64,000 nt of DNA. Origin: Sheuella amnicola. GTDB lineage: Bacteria; Pseudomonadota; Gammaproteobacteria; Burkholderiales; Burkholderiaceae_B. This document shows, in pieces, positions 49,993 through 58,210 of the stretch; the stretch's first letter is position 1; the number at the start of each line of letters is the position of its first letter. The stretch is taken from positions 62,001 to 126,000 of the forward strand of contig NZ_JAAGRN010000004.1 in assembly GCF_010499255.1 (NCBI RefSeq), given 5' to 3'. Made by a program: the position numbers and the translations under genes. The notes under the pieces are model-generated. The model was not told the DNA's origin. It worked only from the letters and a program-made list of their open reading frames with translations, and searched no databases.

Positions 49993-51023
49993 TGACCGAT
50001 ACTGTGTCGAACGCTCATGAAATTGCGCAAGCTGTCGATGTCTTGCTGCAGGGCGGATTGGTGGCGTTTCCGACTGAAACGGTTTATGGATTGGGGGCGG
50101 ACGCCGAAAGTACCGAGGCGGTCGGGCTCATCTACTCCGCTAAAGGCAGGCCATCGAATCATCCCGTGATTGTGCATGTGACGCCTGAGGCTGATCTGAC
50201 TTATTGGGTCAAGGTAGTGCCACCAGAGGCACAGGCACTCATTGATGCCTTTTGGCCCGGTCCACTGACCTTGATTCTGAAACGGGCCGAAAATATTTCA
50301 CCTGTCGTGAGCGGTGGCCAGGATAGTATCGGTATCCGCTGTCCTTCACACCCTGTCGCGCAATTATTGATTCGGGGATTTGCCTCTCGTCGACCTGCAG
50401 GTCAGGGGGGAATCGCCGCGCCGTCGGCCAACAAATTCGGTCAGGTATCGCCCACGCAGGCTGCGCATGTGCGGCATGAATTTCCCGAACTGGTCGCAAA
50501 AGGCATGCCGGTACTTGAAGGCGGTTCGAGCGAAGTGGGGATCGAGTCCACCATTGTCGACTTATCCCGATTGGATCAGGGCGTGGGGCCGGTTCTTTTG
50601 AGACCCGGACATATCACTGCGGCACAAATCGCAGAGGTCTTGAATCAACCGGTTCTGTCCCCCGATGCGCATGCCCCTCGCGTGTCCGGTGCGCTGAAGT
50701 CGCATTACGCACCGCACACCCCTTTGCAGCTGGCAAAGATCAACGATATGCTCAAGCTTGCCGTCAAACCTGAGTTGCCCCCAGGACAAAAGCTGGCATT
50801 GGTATCGCACTCGATGATGCATGCCCCGGACGGGTTGAGTCCCCAAGTTGATTGGATTGCCATGCCTCATGGGTACGCAGCATATGGCCAGGTGTTATAT
50901 GCAACCTTGCGTGCCCTGGATCAGACCGGTTATGTCCGGATGATTTGGGAGCAGATCCCGGATCACCCGGATTGGCTTGGCGTGAAAGACAGACTCGGTC
51001 GCGCCGCAGCAGCCTTTAGTTAG
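49992..51023 (+). CDS. L-threonylcarbamoyladenylate synthase, Sua5 type (long form)
   Basis: Makes threonylcarbamoyl-AMP for the t6A37 modification of ANN-decoding tRNAs. The YrdC domain (residues 10-200) shows FPTETVYGLGADA, KGRPSNHPVIVHV and GPLTLILKR; a linker leads to a Sua5 C-terminal domain (about 240-340), making the 343-residue Sua5 form rather than the short TsaC. Coupled to purK. Its last eight bases overlap the convergent Bug receptor gene. Confidence 0.94.
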   Translation: MTDTVSNAHEIAQAVDVLLQGGLVAFPTETVYGLGADAESTEAVGLIYSAKGRPSNHPVIVHVTPEADLTYWVKVVPPEAQALIDAFWPGPLTLILKRAENISPVVSGGQDSIGIRCPSHPVAQLLIRGFASRRPAGQGGIAAPSANKFGQVSPTQAAHVRHEFPELVAKGMPVLEGGSSEVGIESTIVDLSRLDQGVGPVLLRPGHITAAQIAEVLNQPVLSPDAHAPRVSGALKSHYAPHTPLQLAKINDMLKLAVKPELPPGQKLALVSHSMMHAPDGLSPQVDWIAMPHGYAAYGQVLYATLRALDQTGYVRMIWEQIPDHPDWLGVKDRLGRAAAAFS

Positions 51024-52014
51024 CAGATGCTTTCGATTTTTTGATCAGTTCCGACCAGCGCGGAATTTCGCTTGCCATCAATGTCGCGAGTTCGCTTGGC
51101 GAACCGCCCACAATCACCATGCCCATTTCCGTCAGTTTGTTTTTGACATCGGGTTGTTTCAGCGCATTCGAAATGTCGGTGCTCAAACGATCGATGATCG
51201 GTTGCGGTGTTCCCTTGGGTGCAAACACCGCTTGCCATGAAAACATCTTGAAGTCAGCAACACCCGCTTCGATCATGGTGGGCGTATCTGGCGAGACCGC
51301 GATGCGCTTATCCGTTGTCACTGCCAGCACCTTGAGTTTGCCTGCCTGAATCAAAGGCAATGCGGCAGTGAGCTGGTCGAACATGAAGACGACTTGTCCT
51401 GTCGAGACATCCGTCATGGCGGGCGGCGTGCCCTTATATGGAATGTGCGTCAACTTGATGCCCAGCCTATCGGCCAGTAATTCACCGGCAAGATGCGTTG
51501 AAGTGCCCGCGCCGGAGGATGCGAAGGTACGGCGATTCGGGTCCTTTTTAAGAACCTCGATCAATTCCGCAACGCTATTGATTCCGGAGTTGCCGCCAAC
51601 CAGCAACACGTTCGGCAAGAATGCGACTAGCGACACCGGAGCGAAATCCTTGACCGGATCGTAGCCAAGGTTGGGGTACAGACTGACGTTGATCGCATGC
51701 GTGCTGATTGTGCCACCCATGATGGTGTAGCCATCGGGTGCCGCTTTTGCGACATAGTTTGCGCCAATGCCACCACCTGTGCCCGGCTTGTTCTCTACGA
51801 TCACGCTTTGTTTGAGCGACTCGCTGAGTTTTTGCGCAAGCGTGCGGCCGATCACATCCGTTGATCCACCCGGGGTGAACGGTACGATGTAGCTGATTGG
51901 TTTGGCGCTCGGCCATGGCGTCTGGGCCTGGGCGAACGGTGACATCACCATGGCACAGGTTGTGGATACGACCAGCGCCAAGCCTGCAAAACGATTCATG
52001 ATAGTTTTTTGCAT
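51016..52014 (-). CDS. Bug family (TctC-type) periplasmic carboxylate receptor 1
   Basis: A 332-residue binding protein of the Bordetella uptake gene family, which in tripartite tricarboxylate transporters captures small carboxylates. GAGGAG before the ATG at 52014 fixes the start. A signal peptide (to about residue 31, ending FAQAQ) precedes the typical SYIVPFTPGGSTDVIGR and the GGGIGANYVAKAAPDGYT region. It lies 27 bases downstream of the RraA-like gene at 52042 and is co-directional, so the two form an operon. No TctA/TctB membrane genes are present. Confidence 0.95.
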   Translation of the reverse strand: MQKTIMNRFAGLALVVSTTCAMVMSPFAQAQTPWPSAKPISYIVPFTPGGSTDVIGRTLAQKLSESLKQSVIVENKPGTGGGIGANYVAKAAPDGYTIMGGTISTHAINVSLYPNLGYDPVKDFAPVSLVAFLPNVLLVGGNSGINSVAELIEVLKKDPNRRTFASSGAGTSTHLAGELLADRLGIKLTHIPYKGTPPAMTDVSTGQVVFMFDQLTAALPLIQAGKLKVLAVTTDKRIAVSPDTPTMIEAGVADFKMFSWQAVFAPKGTPQPIIDRLSTDISNALKQPDVKNKLTEMGMVIVGGSPSELATLMASEIPRWSELIKKSKASAN

Positions 52015-52041
52015 CGATAGTCTCCTCGCGTACATAGTCGT

Positions 52042-52758
52042 TTAACGGTTTTTAGAAACGCGCCATGACTGGAATTCTTCTTTGTTTTTCTCGTCGGTTG
52101 GCGGGTACAAGCCCATAATGCTTCTGCCTTCCAACACTTTTTCAGTGACGAAATCTTCAAATGCCGTCATCTCGAATGCTTCGGCCGCAATTTCGTCGGC
52201 AATTTCTTTAGGGATCACGACTACGCCTTCGCCGTCACCTACGATGACATCGCCCGGAAACACGGCTACATCGCCGCAACCGATCGGCAAGTTCAAGTCC
52301 ATGGCCTGATGCAGTGTCAGATTGGTGGGAGGGCTTGGACGGTTGTGGTAGGTGGGGAAGGGTAGGTTCGCGATTTCAGGTGAATCGCGAAAGCCCCCAT
52401 CAGTCACCACGCCTGCTACGCCACGTTTCATCAAGCGGCTAATCAGGATGGAACCGGCGGAGGCTGCACGCGGATTTTTACGGCTATCGATCATCAAAAC
52501 CGCACCCTCGGGGCATTGTTCGACAGCCACGCGCTGTGGATGCGTGCGATCCTGGAATACTGTTAATTGGTTCAGGTCTTCACGTGCAGGTATGTAGCGC
52601 AGTGTGAAGGCTTCTCCGACCATATTCGGCAGCGACGGATTCAAACGGTGCACATCCTGAATGTATTGATTGCGCAAACCGCGTTTAAACAAAGCTGTGC
52701 ATAGAGTCGGTGTACTCACCTGCATGAGCTTCTTTTTGGTATCCGGGTTCATTGCCAT
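52042..52758 (-). CDS. RraA / HMG-aldolase family protein 1
   Basis: A 238-residue member of the RraA-like fold that includes 4-hydroxy-4-methyl-2-oxoglutarate/4-carboxy-4-hydroxy-2-oxoadipate aldolases and oxaloacetate decarboxylases. Seen are AGSILISRLMKRGVAGVVTDGGFRD with the conserved Arg-Asp pair, and PGDVIVGDGEGVVVIPKE. In known aldolases an Asp lies 21 residues before that Arg; here the place holds Ser, so the aldolase metal site is in doubt. GGAG precedes the ATG. First gene of a pair with Bug receptor 1; the divergent GntR gene is 118 bases away with palindromes between. Confidence 0.82.
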   Translation of the reverse strand: MAMNPDTKKKLMQVSTPTLCTALFKRGLRNQYIQDVHRLNPSLPNMVGEAFTLRYIPAREDLNQLTVFQDRTHPQRVAVEQCPEGAVLMIDSRKNPRAASAGSILISRLMKRGVAGVVTDGGFRDSPEIANLPFPTYHNRPSPPTNLTLHQAMDLNLPIGCGDVAVFPGDVIVGDGEGVVVIPKEIADEIAAEAFEMTAFEDFVTEKVLEGRSIMGLYPPTDEKNKEEFQSWRVSKNR

Positions 52759-52813
52759 GATCTGCTCCGTTTTAATTTTTAATTAAATTTTGATGAATTT
52801 TTTCAAGTAAAGC

Positions 52814-52827
52814 ACTAATATATTAGT
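52814..52827. promoter_or_regulatory. 14-base perfect palindrome, likely operator (gntR / rraA-like intergenic)
   Basis: ACTAATATATTAGT is fully symmetric and lies 56 bases from the RraA-like start and 50 from the gntR start. FadR/GntR-type dimers bind short symmetric sites of this size, so it is the best operator candidate for the adjacent regulator. Confidence 0.6.
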
Positions 52828-52841
52828 TAGTCAATACATTG

Positions 52842-52858
52842 ATTTATTTAAAATAAAT
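52842..52858. promoter_or_regulatory. 17-base palindrome near the gntR start
   Basis: ATTTATTT and AAATAAAT around a single A, 19 bases upstream of the gntR ATG. It could be a second operator for autoregulation; its A/T composition makes chance symmetry more likely than for 52814-52827. Confidence 0.4.
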
Positions 52859-52876
52859 GTAAATTAAGGGTTTCCC

Positions 52877-53596
52877 ATGACGGTGATGGATCGCATTCCT
52901 TCCCTAAAGCTTGACCGATACAGACAAAGCGCCCCCCAAGTGTTTGAGGCGCTCAGAGGGTTGATCATTTCGCTGGAACTTGCGCCCGGCACTGTTTTGC
53001 CGCGCGCGGAACTAGCCGAGCATTATGGTTTGAGTCAGACACCGATACGCGATGCCCTGATGCGGCTGGCCGATGATGGATTGGTTGAGATCTACCCCCA
53101 ACATGCGACTGTGGTGAGTCGCATCGATATCACATCAGCACTGGAAGTGCATTTTTTACGCAGGTCAATAGAGGTTGAAATATTGAAAGCCTGCTGCGTG
53201 TTGCCCGAAAGCGAACATGCCGGATTAATACAAAAGTTAAAGGCCCATATAGTCGAGCAGCGATCAAGCCTGGATCCGCTCGATTACTCGAGATTTTCGA
53301 AAGCAGATCAGGCGTTTCACAGAGAAATGTATCAGGCGGCGCGCGTGAATCGGCTTTGGGATCTGGTTTGTCAGCAAAGTGGTCAGATCGACAGATTGCG
53401 CAGATTGAATTTGCCTGCAGAGGGCAAGACGCATGCGATCGTAAGAGATCACGAAGCGATATTGCACGCCCTGGAGATAAAGGATCAGCATGCGGCCGAG
53501 GCCGCATTAAGGAAACACCTGAGTGGAACCTTATCTTTCGTCAAAGAAATCCGCACGCTTTATCCGGACTGGATCAATGAGGCATCCAGCGAATAG
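52877..53596 (+). CDS. GntR family transcription regulator, FCD domain (FadR subfamily)
   Basis: A 239-residue DNA-binding regulator. The winged helix (about 20-85) contains AELAEHYGLSQTPIRDALMRLADDGLVEI, and the C-terminal FCD helical domain (100-230), which usually binds a carboxylate with a metal, follows with HREMYQAARVNRLW as a family landmark. AAGGG lies before the ATG. It is divergent from rraA-like/bug 1 and convergent with the six-gene operon, and probably controls both or one of them in response to the cluster's substrate. The 3' end overlaps the amidohydrolase gene by 37 bases. Confidence 0.93.
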   Translation: MTVMDRIPSLKLDRYRQSAPQVFEALRGLIISLELAPGTVLPRAELAEHYGLSQTPIRDALMRLADDGLVEIYPQHATVVSRIDITSALEVHFLRRSIEVEILKACCVLPESEHAGLIQKLKAHIVEQRSSLDPLDYSRFSKADQAFHREMYQAARVNRLWDLVCQQSGQIDRLRRLNLPAEGKTHAIVRDHEAILHALEIKDQHAAEAALRKHLSGTLSFVKEIRTLYPDWINEASSE

Positions 53597-54612
53597 GTGT
53601 CGATCGCGGTTTGAAAAAAGAGCGCATTGCGTTCGGACGCAGAGCATGACAAGGTCAGTTTCTTAAATGCATTCCACATGACGTGATAAGAGAACATTCC
53701 TTTATCAACTGGAAAATTACTTTCGAACATGCAGCGTTCGGGACCGAACGCTTCAATGAGTGTTTCGATATAAGGCTTCCAGTCGCGCACCAGTGTGTCC
53801 GAGTCTGGAGGTAGTGGTAATTCGTTGTATCGATAGCCGAGCACCTTCAACCCAAAACCGCCAAGCTTCATGCGCACGTTTGGCAACAAAGCGATTTTGC
53901 GAATGGATTCGAACCATTCGGTCCAAACAGCCTTGCGTTCATGTGCATAGGGTCCCACACCCAAAGGACCGCCAAGATGATCGATCACGATGGTTGTGTG
54001 GGGGCAGGACAGGGCGAGATCATAAACTTCGCCAAGCTGGGTGTGATAGGCCCAGACATCAAGCGTCATGTCATGTCGGGCAAGAAGCCTCGCGCCTTCG
54101 ATAAAATTCGCATCGGCCAGCAGGCCTTTTGGAGGCGGAATCGGATTGCTGACGACGTCGGGATGCGAATGCCACGCGGTGGTGTTTCGTATCCCTTTGA
54201 GTCGACCGCCGCCTGCTGCGATCAGTTTCAGAAGGACATCCTCGACACCATCCCCAAGCAGTAAGTCGGCAAATCCGACGATACCGGCACAGCCAAGCGC
54301 CTCTCCATATAACCCGCTTGCAAACTGTGCACCGATCCCGCTGGCGAATTCGACTTCACCGATCGACTGGAATTTTGGATCAACATTTTGCCTGTACATG
54401 CTTCTGCACTGTACGTACATTGTCGCCAGTACGCGATGGCCCGAATCGAGATCGGCTTTGAGATCGTCAAGCAGGTAGCGATTGCCCGGACGATCCCAGA
54501 GGTGGTGATGCGGATCGATGATTGGCAGGTCAGGCAGCACAATCTCTTCACGTCCTAGAGCCAGCCATTGCGGGCGAACAGAAATGTGCGGAGAGGCATG
54601 CGTCGGCTTCAT
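53560..54612 (-). CDS. Amidohydrolase / lactonase of the COG3618 TIM-barrel group
   Basis: A 350-residue metal-dependent hydrolase of amidohydrolase family 2. The metal-binding strand reads LPIIDPHHHLWDRPG near residue 28-43; later IVIDHLGGPLG and FESNFPVDKG complete the barrel motifs. The family includes L-fuconolactonase, galactarolactone-type and 2-pyrone-4,6-dicarboxylate lactonases. I chose the ATG at 54612; the frame is open to 54738, but that part overlaps the receptor gene. It is the last gene of the operon from 59182 and overlaps the GntR gene end to end by 37 bases. Substrate unknown. Confidence 0.85.
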   Translation of the reverse strand: MKPTHASPHISVRPQWLALGREEIVLPDLPIIDPHHHLWDRPGNRYLLDDLKADLDSGHRVLATMYVQCRSMYRQNVDPKFQSIGEVEFASGIGAQFASGLYGEALGCAGIVGFADLLLGDGVEDVLLKLIAAGGGRLKGIRNTTAWHSHPDVVSNPIPPPKGLLADANFIEGARLLARHDMTLDVWAYHTQLGEVYDLALSCPHTTIVIDHLGGPLGVGPYAHERKAVWTEWFESIRKIALLPNVRMKLGGFGLKVLGYRYNELPLPPDSDTLVRDWKPYIETLIEAFGPERCMFESNFPVDKGMFSYHVMWNAFKKLTLSCSASERNALFFQTAIDTYSLDASLIQSG

Positions 54613-54622
54613 ATCGCTGAGA

Positions 54623-55585
54623 TCACTGGGGTTGAATGTTTGCCTGCTTGACCACCTTTGCCCATTTGGCGGATTCAACATCCATGTATTTTTTAAAGTC
54701 TTCCGGCGTGGATGCAATGATTTTCGTGCCGAGCGCATCGAATCGCTCTTTAACTTCGGGCAACTGGAGGACTTCCTTTACCGCGTTTTGCACCGTGTTC
54801 ATGATCGCCACTGGGGTGCCTTTTGGCGCGAATATGCCGTTCCATTCGTAAGCCTCGTAACCCTTCACACCGGATTCGGCGATGGTCGGAACATCCGGAA
54901 AATTGGCGTTGCGTTGAGACGATGTGATGGCCAATGCTTTGAGCTCGCCCTTGTTGACTAGGTTCGAGATGGCCGGAAGATTGGAGAACATCATATCGAC
55001 CTGGCCGCCCACGGTTGCCATGATGGCCGGTCCGCCGCTTTTGAATGGAATGTGCAGCATGTTGATGCCGGCACCCTGACTAAAGAGTTCGCCCGCCATG
55101 AATTGCACCGTACCCTGACCACCCGAACCGAACGTTAATTTTCCGGGATTCGCTTTAGCAGCTTTGACCACATCCTGTAGTGAGTTGAATGGGGAGTTTT
55201 TGGGCACGACAAGCAGCATCGGTGTGACCGAGACTTGCGTCACGGGTATCAGGTCTTTTTGCGGATCGAAGTTCAGTTTCTGCAAAAACGGATTGATCGA
55301 AAAAGGAGTGGCGTCGTATAGAAATGTGTAGCCATCGCCTTTCGCCTGGGCAACCGAGTTGGCGCCGATGATTCCGCTTGCCCCGGCGCGATTGACCACG
55401 ATGACGGAGCCATTGAGCTTTGTGGCGAGATGCTGTGAGATCAGGCGTGCCAATGTGTCGGCGGCACCGCCGGGCGCGTAGGGAACGACCATCGAAATCG
55501 GACTGTCCGGATATGCGGCATGCGTCGGTGATGCGACGATCGCGGCCATCAATAGAGCGGCAAGAGTAGTCAGAATTTTTTTCAT
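54623..55585 (-). CDS. Bug family (TctC-type) periplasmic carboxylate receptor 2
   Basis: A 320-residue binding protein. The ATG at 55585 gives a textbook signal peptide (MKKILTTLAALLMAAIVA, cleavage after THA). The mature part has SMVVPYAPGGAADTLAR and ASGIIGANSVAQAKGDGYT. It lies 26 bases after the SMP-30 gene and 10 bases before the amidohydrolase gene, in the same operon. The typical Bug Asp that bonds the ligand amino or hydroxyl group appears as Asp in GGAAD. Confidence 0.95.
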   Translation of the reverse strand: MKKILTTLAALLMAAIVASPTHAAYPDSPISMVVPYAPGGAADTLARLISQHLATKLNGSVIVVNRAGASGIIGANSVAQAKGDGYTFLYDATPFSINPFLQKLNFDPQKDLIPVTQVSVTPMLLVVPKNSPFNSLQDVVKAAKANPGKLTFGSGGQGTVQFMAGELFSQGAGINMLHIPFKSGGPAIMATVGGQVDMMFSNLPAISNLVNKGELKALAITSSQRNANFPDVPTIAESGVKGYEAYEWNGIFAPKGTPVAIMNTVQNAVKEVLQLPEVKERFDALGTKIIASTPEDFKKYMDVESAKWAKVVKQANIQPQ

Positions 55586-55611
55586 TTTGATTTCCAGTTC
55601 TTCAAGTTCAA

Positions 55612-56535
55612 TCAACGGGCCGGAACATGCAGAGACATGCCGGGGTGGGGCATTCGGATTTTCAGGATTGATGCTGTTTGCGATTCGGTGCAATAAAGCG
55701 TCTGACGATCTTCATCGCCATAAGCCATGTTCGTCAACGACTGGCCGCACGGGCTGGCCCAGACTGCGATTGGTTCGGCCCGGTGATTTAGAAGCCATAG
55801 ATAGCCTAATCCGGGATTGGCGATAGCCAGATTGCCGGCTTGGTCCATTGTTAAGCCGTCAGGCCCACTAGGCCCGTAGGATGTAAAAAATTGACCGACC
55901 TTGGCGACACTGCCATCGGCCAGCAAAGGCGCGCGCCAAATGCAGTTTCCGCGCGTGACACCGATGAAAAGAACCTTTTCGTCCGGTGACAGGACAATTC
56001 CGTTCGGGCTGGGAATATTGTCGATCAACAGATCAAGCTGACCGTTGGGCCGGAGTCGATACACGCATCCGGAAGGATCGTGCATGCCTGTTTGCCCCTG
56101 ATCCGTAAAATAGAGATTACCGGCCGAGTCGAATACTAGGTCGTTCGGTCCCTTAAATCTTTCGGAGTTGCGGCGTGTCAGGAAAGGCGAGACTTGTCTT
56201 GTTTGAAGATTTAATTTCATCAGTCCGTTTTTGTAATCGGTGATGAGTAATTCATCTTCGGACATGAATTTCATGCCATTGGGCTCCCCATCGTACTGGA
56301 CGATTAATTCCCAGTTCGCCTGCGGATTAATGCGAAAAATCCGACCAAATACGATATCGGTAATGTAGAGATTGCCGTGTCGATCGAACACCGGCCCTTC
56401 GATGAACGAATCGATTGGCTCACCACCGCGATTGGCATCGGCCCATTCGGAGCGCACACCCACATGACGAAATCGATCGGGCATGGTCGTCCAGACTTCC
56501 GCTGCCTGCACTTCCGGTATCTTTTTTAAGTACAC
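55612..56535 (-). CDS. SMP-30 / gluconolactonase family protein
   Basis: A 307-residue six-bladed beta-propeller of the SMP-30/LRE family, which hydrolyses sugar-acid lactones with a divalent metal. The metal ligands should be Glu in EGPVFDRHG, Asn in GPNDLVFD and Asp in DGLTMDQAG; all are present. The GTG at 56535 has AGGAGG at the right distance. No signal peptide, so cytoplasmic. Eight bases after the dehydrogenase gene. Together with the COG3618 hydrolase this gives two lactonase-type enzymes in one operon. Confidence 0.9.
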   Translation of the reverse strand: MYLKKIPEVQAAEVWTTMPDRFRHVGVRSEWADANRGGEPIDSFIEGPVFDRHGNLYITDIVFGRIFRINPQANWELIVQYDGEPNGMKFMSEDELLITDYKNGLMKLNLQTRQVSPFLTRRNSERFKGPNDLVFDSAGNLYFTDQGQTGMHDPSGCVYRLRPNGQLDLLIDNIPSPNGIVLSPDEKVLFIGVTRGNCIWRAPLLADGSVAKVGQFFTSYGPSGPDGLTMDQAGNLAIANPGLGYLWLLNHRAEPIAVWASPCGQSLTNMAYGDEDRQTLYCTESQTASILKIRMPHPGMSLHVPAR

Positions 56536-56543
56536 AACGCCTC

Positions 56544-57476
56544 CTATTTCTTATTCAGGACACTGAGTATGTTTTGCGCGGCACCGCAGCCCATTTTGAC
56601 ATATGCATCGGCGGTGACTCCACCAATATGCGGACTTAACAGCAATCCGGGTTCGTTGAAAAACACATGGTCGGCAGGTGGTGGCTCCTGGCTGAAGCTG
56701 TCGATGCCTGCCGAACGTACTTTCTTTGAACGCAGCGCTTGCACAAGATCGGACTCGTTGATCAAGCCGCCGCGCGCAGTATTGACGATCACGACACCAT
56801 CCTTGCATTGAGCGAAAACTGATGCGTTTATCAGGTTGCGGTTTTCATCCGTCAATGGGCAATGCAGGGAAATGACATCCGACTGTTTCCAGATTTCTTC
56901 AATGCGCACACATTGCAGATAGTTCGGCACGGATTTGGCGAATGGATCGAATCCGATGATTCGCATGCCCATTGCGTGGGCAATGGCAGCAACGCGCAGA
57001 CCGATCGAACCGAGTCCGATCAGGCCTAATGTGCGCCCCTCAAGTTCGAGACTCTTATGGGTCGATTTATCCCAATGACCTTGATGCATGCGCGCATTGA
57101 GGGGGGCAACCGATTTTGCGCAGCCCAGCATTAATGCGATGGCATGTTCGGCAACGGCCGCTGCATTGGCCCCCGCCGCCGCGCATACGTGAATGCCGCG
57201 TGCTTTGGCTGCTGCTTGGTCGATCGTATCGATACCGCTGCCGTGCTTGGAAATGACCTGAAGGGATTTAGCCGCCGAAATTATGGCAGGGGTGATGCGG
57301 CCATAACGTACGATTATCGCGATCGGATCGTGTTGAGTCACCAATCGAATGAGGTCTTCTTCGGTCGGCTTTGCTCCTGCGTACTGAAGGTCGAAGTCTT
57401 TCAGGATCGCGATCGCTTCGTGAGCCAAATCGGCGCCAGTGACCAGCACAGCAGGCTTGGGATGATTGGAATTCAT
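56544..57476 (-). CDS. D-2-hydroxyacid dehydrogenase (phosphoglycerate dehydrogenase-like)
   Basis: A 310-residue NAD(P)-dependent dehydrogenase. The Rossmann loop GLIGLGSIGLR lies at 151-161, and the catalytic Arg235 (TARGG), Glu264 (FSQEPP) and His283 (SPHIGG) are all in place. It has no ACT or allosteric domain, so it is not a classic SerA and is more likely a glycerate, lactate or other 2-hydroxyacid dehydrogenase. Its start overlaps the RraA-like gene stop by four bases. In the pathway it could oxidise or reduce a 2-hydroxyacid formed by the lactonases. Confidence 0.9.
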   Translation of the reverse strand: MNSNHPKPAVLVTGADLAHEAIAILKDFDLQYAGAKPTEEDLIRLVTQHDPIAIIVRYGRITPAIISAAKSLQVISKHGSGIDTIDQAAAKARGIHVCAAAGANAAAVAEHAIALMLGCAKSVAPLNARMHQGHWDKSTHKSLELEGRTLGLIGLGSIGLRVAAIAHAMGMRIIGFDPFAKSVPNYLQCVRIEEIWKQSDVISLHCPLTDENRNLINASVFAQCKDGVVIVNTARGGLINESDLVQALRSKKVRSAGIDSFSQEPPPADHVFFNEPGLLLSPHIGGVTADAYVKMGCGAAQNILSVLNKK

Positions 57477-58165
57477 AGCGATTCGTCCACCTTAAGGGCG
57501 CCTGCCTGCCGTAATGCTTCGTTAAGCCAAGGTGCACCAAGATTGCCTTGCTTGATTGCGGCAATGCGTTTGGCTTCGGCATCCACCTTTTTTTGCGCAA
57601 GCGCCACGATTTCTTCGGCGTTTTCCTTCGGAATCACAACGACTCCGTCTGCATCACCGATGATCAAATCCCCTGGGTTGACCGAGACACCTGCGAGGGT
57701 GACTGGCCAATTGACCCTGCCGGCCAGCCCCTTGGTTGGACCGTTTGGATTGGTGCCAACGCAAAAAACCGGAAAATCGCCTTCAGCAAGTTCTTCCGAA
57801 TCGCGTGCCGCAGCATCGAGAACGAACCCAGCTAGGCCTGCGGCTTGAGCCTGCGTGCTCATGATCGTGCCGCATAGCGCGCTGGTCTGATCCCCCTTGC
57901 CATCGACAACGATGACATCGCCCGGTTGCGCCAACGCTAGCGCGGCGTGAAACATCAGGTTATCGCCGGGGCGCACCTCGACGGTGAAGGCCGGGCCCGC
58001 CACTTTCATATGACGTCCCAGCGGGGCGATGCGTCCGCCCAAGGCGCCGCGACGTCCTGCCACATCGGCCAGAATCGCAGCTTGATATTGACTCGCTTTT
58101 TTGACCAGGTCCGGCGATACGCGTTGAATATCGCGACGAATGGGTGGCAGTGATGTGTTGCTCAT
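57473..58165 (-). CDS. RraA / HMG-aldolase family protein 2
   Basis: A 230-residue relative of RraA-fold aldolases, distinct from the one at 52042. It shows MFHAALALAQPGDVIVVDGKGDQ, FVLDAAARDSEEL with the Arg-Asp pair, and PGDLIIGDADGVVVIPKE. Twenty-one residues before that Arg is Thr, not the Asp expected for the metal site of known HMG/CHA aldolases. I chose the ATG at 58165 because homologues begin about there; 14 extra codons are open upstream. Second gene of the operon led by receptor 3. It may cleave a hydroxy-oxo acid to pyruvate, or may have another activity. Confidence 0.82.
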   Translation of the reverse strand: MSNTSLPPIRRDIQRVSPDLVKKASQYQAAILADVAGRRGALGGRIAPLGRHMKVAGPAFTVEVRPGDNLMFHAALALAQPGDVIVVDGKGDQTSALCGTIMSTQAQAAGLAGFVLDAAARDSEELAEGDFPVFCVGTNPNGPTKGLAGRVNWPVTLAGVSVNPGDLIIGDADGVVVIPKENAEEIVALAQKKVDAEAKRIAAIKQGNLGAPWLNEALRQAGALKVDESL

Positions 58166-58210
58166 GATGTGAAGACTCGTTCTGAAAGAGATAAAAATAG
58201 ATGCCAATCG

